A stretch of DNA of 23,609 nucleotides, taken from positions 1 to 23,609 of the forward strand of contig JBBDNC010000091.1 of assembly GCA_040877875.1 (NCBI GenBank), in the 5' to 3' direction. Each line of letters begins with the position of its first letter. Position 1 is the first letter of the stretch. The position numbers and the translations under genes were made by a program. A model generated the notes under the pieces. It worked only from the letters and a program-made list of their open reading frames with translations, was not told where the DNA came from and ran no database searches. Of this stretch, positions 15,606 to 23,609 are shown one piece after another. The stretch comes from JBBDNC01 sp040877875. GTDB taxonomy: Bacteria; Bacteroidota; Rhodothermia; Balneolales; Balneolaceae.

Positions 15606-15790
15606 GTCCGTTTTCACCGGACGGCAGGCAACTGCCGGCGGAGTCACTGCCGGTAAAATCCATCAAATATTCTATGATAGTATTTTAGTAAGTTATTCAA
15701 ACCGATCCATGTGCCGAATGCATCCCAAATCATTCAATTCCGGCGGGCCTTCAAGCCCTCCTTTGATGACTGTGGGAAGCCCAATTCGGC
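15606..15790. other. Structured intergenic region with nested hairpins
   Basis: The 405-base gap between the divergent dehydrogenase and response regulator has no gene I can support. It holds several inverted repeats. GTCCG/CGGAC (15606-15622) is followed by GGCAG-gcaa-CTGCC (15623-15636), whose loop is a GNRA tetraloop; ACCGG/CCGGT (15616-15654) and a direct repeat ACTGCCGG overlap them. An AT-rich dyad, AAATA..CTAT-g-ATAG-TATTT, lies at 15665-15685. Four nested pairings then build one long stem: GCCGAAT 15713/ATTCGGC 15784, TCCCA 15723/TGGGA 15773, CATTCAA 15731/TTGATG 15763 and GGGC 15745/GCCC 15755. It may be a structured RNA or a mobile-element remnant; strand is unknown. Confidence 0.45.
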
Positions 15791-15931
15791 CCAAGGGGGT
15801 ACTTTTTGTGTCATACGGCCTCACTTCAACTTAATTAAAAAATATTTTGACAGAGTTATATTCAATCCTGAGATGTTCTGGTAACCATACCGAAACCCGA
15901 CGGAATCCTGATTCCCGATCATAAGTAGTCC

Positions 15932-16645
15932 ATGTCCAACTCTATACAGCCCAAACATACCATACTTCTCGTAGAAGATGAAAAGGAGCCGGCCGAGATG
16001 CTGGCAAACTTTCTCAGAATGAACGACTTTGACGTTTTGGTTGCCCATGAGGGGAAAACAGCTCTGGACCTGATTGACCAGCAGGCCAGTGAAATTCATC
16101 TGGCAGTGCTGGATATTATGGTGCCCGATGTTGACGGATGGGAAATTTGTAAAGCTATTCGGAATCATCCGGTTATCCGGCATATACCGGTACTCTTTTT
16201 AACGGCTAAAGATCACGAGCAGGATGAGATTGAAGGACTCGAGATAGGCGCGGATGACTATATTTCGAAACCTGCAAGTTTAAGGCTGATTAAAACCCGT
16301 ATCGATTCCCTCTTGCGGCGTCAGACGCCTCAAACCAGCAAGTGGATTCAGTATGGGGATCTGGTCCTCGATACTGAGGGGAAAGAACTTTTTTATAACA
16401 AGGAACCGATCGCCTTGACTTCGACTGAGTATACGATAATCAGCCTGTTTTTTAAAAACCCGAATCGGGTGTATAGTCGCCAGGAAATTCTCGAATCGAT
16501 TTCCGGTGACGAGAAATATGTTTTTGACCGGACAGTTGATGTACATATCAAAAACCTGAGGCTCAAACTGGGGGATGCCGGCCGTTACATCCAAACCTTT
16601 CGCGGACTCGGTTACGGAATGAATCGTAAGTTGGTTAAAAATTAA
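15932..16645 (+). CDS. OmpR/PhoB-family response regulator
   Basis: Two-component transcription factor of 237 residues. The receiver domain (about 9-125) has the acidic pocket VEDE (14-17), phosphoacceptor Asp61 in LAVLDIMVPD, Thr91 in LFLTAKD and Lys113 in YISKPAS. A winged-helix DNA-binding domain follows (about 138-235) with LTSTEYTIISLFFKNPNRVYSR-type recognition features and the C-terminal RGLGYGM. The gene starts 406 bases after the divergent dehydrogenase and is followed after three bases by the histidine kinase, its presumed partner. The signal is unknown. Possible targets include its own upstream region, which carries an AT-rich dyad at 15665-15685. Assignment is confident. Confidence 0.93.
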   Translation: MSNSIQPKHTILLVEDEKEPAEMLANFLRMNDFDVLVAHEGKTALDLIDQQASEIHLAVLDIMVPDVDGWEICKAIRNHPVIRHIPVLFLTAKDHEQDEIEGLEIGADDYISKPASLRLIKTRIDSLLRRQTPQTSKWIQYGDLVLDTEGKELFYNKEPIALTSTEYTIISLFFKNPNRVYSRQEILESISGDEKYVFDRTVDVHIKNLRLKLGDAGRYIQTFRGLGYGMNRKLVKN

Positions 16646-16648
16646 ATT

Positions 16649-18049
16649 ATGAGTATTCGCTCAAAACTGGCCTGGACCTTCATTCTGCTGCTGATATTTG
16701 GCATTACGGCGATCAGCAGTTATTCGATATTGTTTATCCGGGATTACCTGCTCGATGAGGGAGTCCGCCAGATTAGTAATGATGCAGAGTGGCTGGCAGT
16801 TACCATCCGGAATTTACCGCAAAATGAAGAGTTTGAGACCAATCTGAATGAAGCGGCCCGTACGGCAGGATATCGCCTGGCCGTATTTGACGGATCCGGA
16901 AGGCTCTTTGCAGCCGTTCCGTTTGATGAAAATGTGACTGCACCGGAGATTCTTGAAGACGAGATCCACCGGCAATTGACAGACAGATCGAATTCGGACC
17001 CCGTTGTCATGGAAGAGGCCGACCCGGAACGTTTAATTGTTTATATAGCATTGGACGGCGGACAAAATCCCGCCCGTTTTCTACAGGTAAGTCAATTGAA
17101 AGACCAGATCTATGCCCCGATTAAAACTATCCGCTGGATTATTTACACCGGGATGTTTATTTCAATAGGGCTCGTGATTTTGGTGAGTATCTGGTTTGCC
17201 CGTTATATGTCACGGCCCATTTTACAGCTCGAACAGACGGCGAGGAAAATTGCGGAAGGAGAAGTAGACAAGACCCTGCATCTGAACAGGTCGGATGAAT
17301 TTGGAACGCTGGCCGAATCATTGAACCGGATGGCGTCCCGGCTCAGGGAGGATAATGAGCAACTGAAGAACCTTTATGAAAAACAGAATCAGTTTTTTGC
17401 GGATATTACCCATGAGTTGCGTAATCCGCTCCATACGATCGCCGGTGCCCTTGAAATGCTTCAAATGGAAGAGTTGCCGGATCAACAGAGAAAACATTAT
17501 TTGAATACAGCCCTTAAACAAACCCATAGGATCCACCGGCTGTTTAAAGATCTGGTTACACTTCAGCGTTTTGACTCGGACAGCTATTTTATAGAAAAAA
17601 AAGAGTGCAATCTTGCGGGGATTCTCACGCAAATTTTTGAACTGTATTACCCGCGGGCAAAGGAAAAGGGAATCGAACTGAAAGTGGATACAGACTCCCA
17701 TACTGTATTTGCCGATCCCGATAAAATTGAACAGGTACTCGATAATCTGGTTTCCAATGCATTGAAGTATACTAATGAAGGGTCGATAGAAATTTGTTGC
17801 CAGCAGGAGGGTGACAACGTGAAAGTTGAAGTCAGGGATTCGGGAATCGGGATTTCAGAAGAACACCTCAACCGACTGTTCGACCGGTTTTACCGGACCG
17901 ACAAGGCAAGGTCGAGAGATAAAGGGGGGATCGGGTTGGGTCTCTCGGTCGTCAAAAGTATTCTGGATGCGCACGGGAGCAGGATCCATATCGAAAGTGA
18001 GGTTGGAAAAGGAAGTGTATTCAGTTTTTACCTCCCCCTGGTTTCCCGT
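16649..18049 (+). CDS. Sensor histidine kinase, 3' end lost in assembly gap
   Basis: Membrane sensor kinase, 467 residues visible. A first transmembrane helix (about 8-30), an extracytoplasmic sensor region (31-162) and a second helix (163-185) lead into a HAMP domain (about 186-238). The phosphoacceptor His255 lies in FADITHELRNPLHTI. The ATPase part shows the N box in DNLVSNALKY, G1 in DSGIGI and G2 in GGIGLGLSVVKS, and ends with GSVFSFYLPLVSR. Because this last strand closes the kinase domain, only a short tail is likely missing in the N run. The gene starts three bases after the response regulator and is surely its cognate kinase. The ligand cannot be inferred; the sensor region has no domain I recognise. 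Confidence 0.92.
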
Positions 18050-18149
18050 NNNNNNNNNNNNNNNNNNNNNNNNNNNNNNNNNNNNNNNNNNNNNNNNNNN
18101 NNNNNNNNNNNNNNNNNNNNNNNNNNNNNNNNNNNNNNNNNNNNNNNNN
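18050..18149. other. Assembly gap of 100 N
   Basis: Exactly 100 undetermined bases separate the histidine kinase from the aquaporin gene. The round number suggests an arbitrary scaffold spacer, so the true distance is unknown and the frame after the gap (a few codons to 18178) should not be joined to the kinase. Confidence 0.97.
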
Positions 18150-18153
18150 AAAG

Positions 18154-18774
18154 TCAGGAACTGTTGCGTTCGAAATAATTAAAAAGATATCCGGCTATGA
18201 TTCCGCCAATGCAAGGTGTGATCAGGTAGACAGGCAGGTACATCCAGGAATTGCCGAAGTCGAAATAGTCGATAATGGATGTGCCTGTGGCCAGTGCGGG
18301 ATTAAAAATACTGCCTGAAACCGGTTCTCCCAGGACAAGAAGCCCTGCATAGGTCATACCGATAACCATCCCGTAGATCCGATTATGCCTGAATTCTTTG
18401 GAAAGAAAAAGGGTCAGGTAGACCATTGCCAGAATGATTGTGAGGCCTAACTCAACCAGGGTATATTGAATCGGGGTGGATAAGGGAGACGGAATAGCCT
18501 GGTATGCAGATCCGGAGAGATAAAATATTGCCACAGCCCCTAAAAAGGCGCCTGTAAATTGACTGATTAAATATTGCCCAACCAGCCTGAGATGCATGCC
18601 GCGGGAGGCCCAGAATGCAATCGTAACAGCCGGATTAAAATGGGCTCCTGAAATTCTTCCGGTAATATAGACCAGGGCCACAACAAATAATCCTGTAGCA
18701 ACAGCATTACCGGTAAGGCCAATAGCCAACACAAGGAAAAACGTGCCGAAAAACTCGGCAACAAATCGTTGCAT
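18154..18774 (-). CDS. Aquaporin family (MIP) channel with atypical second NPA motif
   Basis: Integral inner-membrane channel of 206 residues with six predicted membrane segments and two half-helix loops. The first loop has the canonical GAHFNPAVT (43-51). The second reads SGSIFNPALATG (153-164): the NPA is intact but the next residue, an arginine in nearly all aquaporins and aquaglyceroporins, is Leu161. That arginine forms part of the selectivity filter, so solute preference is probably changed. The length is at the short end for the family. The start ATG at 18774 gives MQRFVAEFFGTFFLVL, as is typical. The stop lies five bases inside the sequence after the N gap, so the gene is complete. 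It reads towards the gap. Neighbours give no hint of substrate. Confidence 0.85.
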   Translation of the reverse strand: MQRFVAEFFGTFFLVLAIGLTGNAVATGLFVVALVYITGRISGAHFNPAVTIAFWASRGMHLRLVGQYLISQFTGAFLGAVAIFYLSGSAYQAIPSPLSTPIQYTLVELGLTIILAMVYLTLFLSKEFRHNRIYGMVIGMTYAGLLVLGEPVSGSIFNPALATGTSIIDYFDFGNSWMYLPVYLITPCIGGIIAGYLFNYFERNSS

Positions 18775-18792
18775 AAAATGCGTTTGATTGGA

Positions 18793-19041
18793 TTAATTCA
18801 GCGTTGAATCTATGTGTAAGTGAACTGATAAAGCAAATGATAACCAAAATAAATCATTAGGCTTGTCAATATATGTTAATTTGAACTTAGTTTGGGACCG
18901 ATGACAAGTCTTTGTGCGGGTTTTAGTTAGCGGATAGTAGGCCGGGTGAAGGCAGAGAGTAAGAGATTCCATCGCTTCTTCCCTCCTTTTTTTAGTAACG
19001 GGTGTACCTCCGGTGGTTGCTATATTTTTAATATGATTCAT
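18793..19041 (-). CDS. Hypothetical small protein, uncertain
   Basis: A possible 82-residue protein starting MNHIKNIATTGGTPVTKK, which I do not recognise. The reason to list it is a strong GGGAGG (minus strand) a few bases before this ATG, in a window where such sites are rare. A second AGGAGG precedes an internal in-frame ATG (MESLTLCLHPAYYPL). The first 45 residues look plausible; the last third is AT-rich and less protein-like. It lies in the 473-base gap between the aquaporin and hemH, which otherwise holds only an inverted repeat CTTGTCA 18862/TGACAAG 18902 and no clear riboswitch or terminator. It may equally be non-coding. Confidence 0.25.
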   Translation of the reverse strand: MNHIKNIATTGGTPVTKKRREEAMESLTLCLHPAYYPLTKTRTKTCHRSQTKFKLTYIDKPNDLFWLSFALSVHLHIDSTLN

Positions 19042-19247
19042 GGGTTCCTCCCGGAGCCGTACATTTCGGTTCCGGTAACTCATCATCATTCACCCACGGA
19101 GGAATACGATAAACGTATATACCGGTGTCCACTGCCTGTTATTGTTATATTCATTCTAAATAAGATCAGCGGCCTTTTCTTCACAAATCCTTCACATTTA
19201 TTCCGTTTTTTAAAGGTAACAGAAAGAGTCTGATTAGTAGATTGCAA

Positions 19248-20360
19248 ATGCGCATAGGAATTGTACTTATGAACCTGGGAGGGCCCACGAACGAAGAGAG
19301 TGTACAAGACTTCCTGTACAACCTTTTCAGTGATGAAGATATCATAAAAATGGGAGGTGGAACGACTCAGGATTTGTTTGCAAAGGTCATCTCCAAATTC
19401 CGGGCACCGAGTGTCAGCAAGGATTACAAAGGGATTAACGGCTGTCCCAAAGGCTGTACGGGAAACAGGCACTGTCCGAATCGTCAAAATAAAACGGTTT
19501 CCGAGTGTTGCTCTCCAATCAACGGGTTAACGGAACGCCAGCGAAAGGAGTTGGAAAAGTATTTTAAGCGTATTTTGCCTGATCATGAAGTGAAAGTCTA
19601 TACATGCATGCGTTATTGGGTCCCTTTTGCATCCACAACGATGGACGATATGGTGGAAGACGGAATTACCCATGCCGTATTAACGCCTCTTTACCCGCAG
19701 TTTTCGTGGACGACGACCGGAAGCAGTTTCCGGGACTGGGAAACCGTGCGGTCCGGGAAGTTCGGTAATCAGACCCCGTGGAAGGAATATCATGTCAAGA
19801 ATTATCACTTGAATGAGGATTATCTGCAATCCGTCAATCAGCGAATTGATGAGGCTCTTGCAGAGATGGATGAGGAGACTCAAAACAAAACTCATTTTAT
19901 TTTCAGTGCTCACGGAACTCCTCTGCTCGAGGTTCGAAGTGGCGATCCCTATACAACTGAAATCAAGGAAACCATGGAAGCGGTGATGGCCCGGCGGGAG
20001 AAAAAAAATTCATACTGGTTGAGTTTCCAGTCACGCGTGGGCCCGCAGAAATGGACACAACCTAATACTGCCGACCTGGTTGAGCGACACTTGCAGTATG
20101 GGATCCGGAATTTTTTGATGATTCCCATTGCGTTTGTGACGGATCACATTGAAACCTTGTACGAACTCAGCGTGGAACTCGTGGAAGATCTGGAAGAGGA
20201 TGGATATGAATTTGAGAATTATAAAGTGATGAAGGGAATCAATGATCACCCGTCTTTTCTCAAGGCGCTGGCAGGAGAAGCCCTGAAGAGGCTATCGGAT
20301 GGGGTAGTCAATGAAGGTACCGGCAAACGGGAAGCTGAAGCGGTACCGGAATCTGCCTGA
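19248..20360 (+). CDS. hemH: Ferrochelatase with a cysteine-rich insertion
   Basis: Inserts Fe(II) into the porphyrin ring in the final part of haem synthesis. The protein is 370 residues from the ATG at 19248; an in-frame TTG at 19242 adds two. Family features are VLMNLGGPT (6-14), LTPLYPQFSWTTTGSS (145-160), the catalytic His222 in FSAHGTP, FQSRVGPQKW (260-269) and Glu302 in DHIETLYELS. Between YKGING and SPINGLT, where most ferrochelatases read straight through IGGGSPI, there is an extra stretch of about 24 residues with Cys66, Cys70, Cys76, Cys87 and Cys88. Internal cysteine clusters holding a [2Fe-2S] centre are known in some bacterial ferrochelatases, so this may be one. It is the first gene of a hem run, 40 bases before hemA. 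Confidence 0.93.
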   Translation: MRIGIVLMNLGGPTNEESVQDFLYNLFSDEDIIKMGGGTTQDLFAKVISKFRAPSVSKDYKGINGCPKGCTGNRHCPNRQNKTVSECCSPINGLTERQRKELEKYFKRILPDHEVKVYTCMRYWVPFASTTMDDMVEDGITHAVLTPLYPQFSWTTTGSSFRDWETVRSGKFGNQTPWKEYHVKNYHLNEDYLQSVNQRIDEALAEMDEETQNKTHFIFSAHGTPLLEVRSGDPYTTEIKETMEAVMARREKKNSYWLSFQSRVGPQKWTQPNTADLVERHLQYGIRNFLMIPIAFVTDHIETLYELSVELVEDLEEDGYEFENYKVMKGINDHPSFLKALAGEALKRLSDGVVNEGTGKREAEAVPESA

Positions 20361-20400
20361 GAGACAGCTCATTGAATCCATAGACAGACTGTAAACAAGT

Positions 20401-21660
20401 ATGATTCAGCCGGAATTAGAAGATTTTACGGTTATCGGAATCAATCACTGGGATGCCCCGGTCGAGTTACGGGAGAAGTTCAGCCTGGATACCGGCCGAA
20501 AAAAAGCTCTGCTGCAAGGGGCGTACAGAGAGGGAATCACCAGCCTGTTTGTTATTTCCACATGTAACCGCACAGAAATTATAGCCCAGAATGCTTCTCC
20601 GCATGAACTGATTCGACTCCTGACTACCTATTCGAACGGAACGCTGGATGAATTCCATGAATACGGTTTTGAACTGGAAGGCAAGCGGGCAGTACAACAT
20701 CTGTTTCGGGTATCGACCGGCCTCGATTCCCAAATCCTTGGCGATCTCCAGATCATTAAACAGGTAAAGGAAGGGTATGAGCTGTCGAGTCGCGAGGAGA
20801 TGGTGTCAGGTTCCCTGCATCGCCTGATGCAGCATGTGTTCCGATCCCATAAACGGTCCAGGAATGAGACGTCCCTGGGGAATGGTGCCGCTACGGTTGC
20901 CTATGCTGCTGTTAAATTTGCTGTCCGGACGTTTGACAATCTCAAGGACAAGAATATTCTGCTTGTGGGAACCGGCAAGATCGGTAAAGTTACCTGCAAA
21001 AATCTGGTCAGCCTGGGTGCGGCAAAGCTGACCCTGATCAACCGTACGAAAGACCGTGCTGAATTCGTGGCTGACCGGTTTAACCTGGAAGTTGCCGATA
21101 TCGGGGAGTTACCGGAACAAATTGCTGAAGCCGACCTCGTGATTGTTGCGACCGGCTCTCAAAGTCCCGTGATTACCCTGGAACATATGCAGCCTTCGAT
21201 GGATCAGCCTAAATTCAAGGTTATGCTGGACCTGTCTGTTCCCAGAAATATCGATCCCCGGGTAACGGACCTGGATTTTATTGATGTGGCTAACATGGAT
21301 ATGCTCGGTGATGTGACCGACCAGGCGTATCGAAAGCGGGAAAAGGAAGTTCCGCGGGTGAAAAATATTATCGGAGAAGAGTTGAGTGAGTATGAACTTT
21401 GGCTGGAGGAACAACGGGTGGTTCCGACGATCAAGGCCCTGATTCAGAAACTCGATACGATTCGTAATGATGAAATGGATTTTTTCAAAAACAAGATTTC
21501 ACAGAAGGATGTGGAGACGGTGGACAACCTGACCCGGCGTATCGTAAATAAAATTGCAGCTTATAGTATTGAACATCTTCGCGATCATCATCAAAAGGAG
21601 GAAGTTCAAAAACTGGTTGAAGAGATGTTCAAGCTCGAGGCTGACAATCATCATGAGTAA
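20401..21660 (+). CDS. hemA: Glutamyl-tRNA reductase HemA
   Basis: Reduces glutamyl-tRNA(Glu) with NADPH to glutamate-1-semialdehyde, the entry step of C5-pathway tetrapyrrole synthesis. The 419-residue protein has the three expected parts. The catalytic domain contains GINHWDAPVELRE (13-25) and the nucleophile Cys55 in VISTCNRTEI, with LDSQILGDLQII (107-118) after it. The NADPH domain has LLVGTGKIGK (186-195), and the C-terminal dimerisation helix runs from about 330 onward. The start ATG follows hemH by 40 bases and the stop overlaps hemC by 8, so this is the centre of a coupled hem operon. The presence of HemA implies the C5 route rather than ALA synthase. Assignment is confident. Confidence 0.97.
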   Translation: MIQPELEDFTVIGINHWDAPVELREKFSLDTGRKKALLQGAYREGITSLFVISTCNRTEIIAQNASPHELIRLLTTYSNGTLDEFHEYGFELEGKRAVQHLFRVSTGLDSQILGDLQIIKQVKEGYELSSREEMVSGSLHRLMQHVFRSHKRSRNETSLGNGAATVAYAAVKFAVRTFDNLKDKNILLVGTGKIGKVTCKNLVSLGAAKLTLINRTKDRAEFVADRFNLEVADIGELPEQIAEADLVIVATGSQSPVITLEHMQPSMDQPKFKVMLDLSVPRNIDPRVTDLDFIDVANMDMLGDVTDQAYRKREKEVPRVKNIIGEELSEYELWLEEQRVVPTIKALIQKLDTIRNDEMDFFKNKISQKDVETVDNLTRRIVNKIAAYSIEHLRDHHQKEEVQKLVEEMFKLEADNHHE

Positions 21661-22561
21661 TTTGATTCGCATCGGGACACGTGACAGCAAGCTGGCAGTC
21701 TGGCAAGCCACCCTTGTAAGTGAAAAACTTGAATCCCTCGGGCATGAAACCCGAAAAGTATTTGTCAAGTCGGAGGGGGATCTGGATCAGGCGACTCCTC
21801 TAACCGAGATGGGAGGGAAAGGTGTATTTACAAAAGCTCTTGATGAAGCTCTTCTGAATCAGCAGATAGACCTGGCGGTTCATTCCTATAAGGACCTCCC
21901 GACCGACAACCCCCTGCCTTTGAAAGTTGCGGCTGTTCTGGAACGTGAAGATCCGCGTGATGCCCTGGTGGCCCCCCGGGGGACGGACTTTATGGATAAT
22001 GAAGATTTTGAAGCGGTTGTTGCTACCGGTAGCAATCGCAGGCGTGCCCAATGGCTCCACCGATATCCCCACCATAAAATTACCGGTATCCGGGGAAACG
22101 TCCAGACCCGGCTTCGAAAAGTCCGGGAACGGGGATGGGACGGGGCTATATTTGCGGCTGCCGGCCTGATCAGAATCGGCCTGGATTCTCATATTTCACA
22201 ATTTTTGGACTGGATGGTCCCGGCTCCGGCCCAGGGGGCTGTGGCGGTTATGATCCGTGAAGAGAATACCGATTTGGAAGAGATTGTACGTTCTTTGAAT
22301 CACCCGGAAACCGAGTTGTGTACAGGAATTGAAAGAGAATTGTTGAATAAAATGGAAGCCGGTTGCAGCGCCCCGGTAGGGGCATACGCCTGGATCGAAA
22401 ACAGCCTGCTGATTCTTCACGCAGTGGCATTAAAGACGGACGGCTCGATCCAGTATGATGTGGAGATGACAGCGGATTCCGACGAAGCATCCGGCCTTGG
22501 AGTTCGAGCTGCCGAGTCCCTGCTTGAGCAGGGGGCAGACGCGCTGTTGATGGATGGATAA
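21653..22561 (+). CDS. hemC: Hydroxymethylbilane synthase (porphobilinogen deaminase)
   Basis: Polymerises four porphobilinogens into hydroxymethylbilane. From the ATG at 21653 the protein is 302 residues, the family norm; an open frame reaches back to 21554 inside hemA, but those codons are not family-like. Motifs are LIRIGTRDSKLAVWQA (4-19), GGKGVFTKALDEALL (54-68), AVHSYKDLPT (75-84) with catalytic Asp81, and GIRGNVQTRL (145-154). The dipyrromethane cofactor is attached at Cys238 in NKMEAGCSAPVGAYA. The start overlaps the hemA stop by 8 bases, showing translational coupling. Assignment is confident. Confidence 0.97.
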   Translation: MSNLIRIGTRDSKLAVWQATLVSEKLESLGHETRKVFVKSEGDLDQATPLTEMGGKGVFTKALDEALLNQQIDLAVHSYKDLPTDNPLPLKVAAVLEREDPRDALVAPRGTDFMDNEDFEAVVATGSNRRRAQWLHRYPHHKITGIRGNVQTRLRKVRERGWDGAIFAAAGLIRIGLDSHISQFLDWMVPAPAQGAVAVMIREENTDLEEIVRSLNHPETELCTGIERELLNKMEAGCSAPVGAYAWIENSLLILHAVALKTDGSIQYDVEMTADSDEASGLGVRAAESLLEQGADALLMDG

Positions 22562-22769
22562 AAGACCGTTCCCTGTTCACCCAGGGGTGAGGTTCAGGTC
22601 CATATTTATTAACAGAAGCCGGGGGGCAGGTGGAAGCCGATTCGACAGGTGTTCAAAATGGTTTGACGGCTGAAACCAGCCCGCAAACTGTGAATTGAGT
22701 GTTGCCCGGCTGCCGGCGAATGAAATGTGTTTTTTAAACGGGGCAAAAAAACCTGGAAATGGATACCGC

Positions 22770-23549
22770 ATGAGTCAATCGGATGCAATGGATATACTTG
22801 TTACCCGTGAATTGACTAACCGGCAAATACAATTTGCCCGCGAGTTGAATCTCAATCCGATCATACAACCGGCAATCCGGATTGTTTTTCAGGAGCCGGG
22901 CAAGAAAAATTTATTGAAAATACTGGAACGGAAAGTAGAATCCGCTTGGGTATTTACCAGCCGGAACGGCGTGAAAGGATATGATAGAATTCAACATTCG
23001 ATACGCCGGGAGATGGGCGACATGATTGAATATCCTTCCCGTATTTACGCCGTGGGGGATAAAACAGCGGAAGCCCTTGATGACGCAGGGCTGGAAGCCC
23101 GGACGCCGGACAGGCAGGATGCCACCGGACTGGCGGAGCTTTTGATTCGTGAATCGGGAGGGGCCGGTTTAAAAGATCCCGTCAATCGGACATTCGAAAC
23201 TGTGGTTCACTGGTGCGGAAGCCGAAGCCGGAAAGAATTAAAACAACGGATCTCGAAAGCCGGATTAAATTTTGTTGAACTGGAAGTCTATCGAACGGAA
23301 TTAAACGAAATGGACTTCCCGGAAAATCTGGGGGAAGCCATTTTATTTTATAGCCCAAGTGCAGTTGAGGCGTTCCGGCAGTCCGGCGGGTTTAACCGAT
23401 CCCTGCCCGAGCTTTTTGCCATTGGCAATACAACAGGTGAAATACTCAGCCTTGAATCGGGAAAAAACGTACATATTCCGTCCAGCCCCTCCACTGAAAA
23501 CCTGTTGAAGCTGGTAGCTGACATTTTATCAGTTAACAGTAAGCAGTAA
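22770..23549 (+). CDS. hemD: Uroporphyrinogen-III synthase HemD
   Basis: Cyclises and inverts hydroxymethylbilane to uroporphyrinogen III. The family is poorly conserved, so recognition rests on the pattern and the position after hemC: ILVTREL (residues 8-14 from this ATG), AWVFTSRNGV, RIYAVGDKTAEAL, ILFYSPSAVEAF and LFAIGNTTGEIL, in two alternating alpha-beta domains. I chose the ATG at 22770 (259 residues, a usual length). A TTG at 22695 would add an unrelated 25 residues, and ATG at 22788 is a shorter choice. The gap of 208 bases after hemC contains no visible gene. The last codons (SVNSKQ) are formed by a heptamer repeat at 23530-23552. Good confidence from context. Confidence 0.9.
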   Translation: MSQSDAMDILVTRELTNRQIQFARELNLNPIIQPAIRIVFQEPGKKNLLKILERKVESAWVFTSRNGVKGYDRIQHSIRREMGDMIEYPSRIYAVGDKTAEALDDAGLEARTPDRQDATGLAELLIRESGGAGLKDPVNRTFETVVHWCGSRSRKELKQRISKAGLNFVELEVYRTELNEMDFPENLGEAILFYSPSAVEAFRQSGGFNRSLPELFAIGNTTGEILSLESGKNVHIPSSPSTENLLKLVADILSVNSKQ

Positions 23550-23552
23550 ACA
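23530..23552. repeat. Heptamer tandem repeat overlapping the hemD stop
   Basis: CAGTTAA, CAGTAAG, CAGTAAA and a partial CA follow with a period of 7. The array covers the last six codons of hemD and its TAA stop, so the C-terminus was apparently set by the repeat. It belongs to the dispersed family seen at 71, 2005 and 6856. Confidence 0.6.
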
Positions 23553-23609
23553 ATTGTTGATGCCTGAATACGGTTGACGTTTTTAGTTAACATGTAACAT
23601 GTTGGTCGA

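Noticed and set aside
15713..15790. Integron attC site or cobalamin riboswitch in the long hairpin
   Set aside because: The ends lack the GTTRRRY/RYYYAAC core of attC, and no integrase or cassette is near. A GGGAAG string is present but the B12 box is not.
15604..15834. 76-codon plus-strand frame in the structured intergenic region
   Set aside because: It coincides with the inverted repeats, has no ribosome site and resembles no protein family I know.
18050..18178. Continuation of the histidine kinase frame across the N gap
   Set aside because: The gap length is arbitrary (100 N), so the frame after it is not informative; the kinase domain is already complete before the gap.

Overview
The window looks like a chromosomal, mostly housekeeping segment of a moderate-GC bacterium of the Bacteroidota / Balneolota / Rhodothermota group. 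This placement is an inference from protein flavour and from the scarcity of Shine-Dalgarno sites. Only a few genes carry a strong GGAGG; most start codons have no purine-rich leader. No phage, CRISPR array, tRNA, rRNA, intact insertion sequence or defence island is visible. A run of exactly 100 N (18050-18149) marks a scaffold join.

Layout. 1-2776: a two-domain VOC ring-cleaving-dioxygenase-like gene, a TenA aminopyrimidine salvage enzyme (minus strand) and a FrnE-like DsbA oxidoreductase. 2933-9082: a divergent thiamine locus. On the minus strand a TPP riboswitch with a terminator precedes thiL-thiD. On the plus strand thiO, thiS, thiG, a TenI-type thiazole tautomerase and thiE follow one another, the last three overlapping. 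Together they cover glycine oxidation, sulfur carrier, thiazole synthesis and aromatisation, HMP-P phosphorylation, coupling and the final kinase step. thiC, thiF and dxs are not in the window. 9083-12687: an inverted-repeat element, yajQ, a decayed methyltransferase, a lipoprotein subtilase and a cytidylate-kinase-like protein. 12796-15526: an amidinohydrolase of the DDAH/arginine deiminase superfamily, a DUF58 protein and a short-chain dehydrogenase. 15527-18049: a structured intergenic region, then an OmpR-type response regulator and its histidine kinase, whose last codons are lost in the gap. 18154-18774: an aquaporin-family channel. 19248-23549: hemH-hemA-hemC-hemD, the early tetrapyrrole genes plus ferrochelatase.

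The observations most worth a second look are a five-cysteine insertion in the ferrochelatase, a 169-bp element with perfect 16-bp inverted ends and internal hairpins between thiE and yajQ, a cluster of nested hairpins upstream of the two-component system, an aquaporin whose second NPA motif lacks the usual following arginine, and scattered 7-bp-period repeats related to CAGTTAA/AAGTGAA, one of which has run into the 3' end of hemD. I do not see a convincing wholly new multi-gene system.
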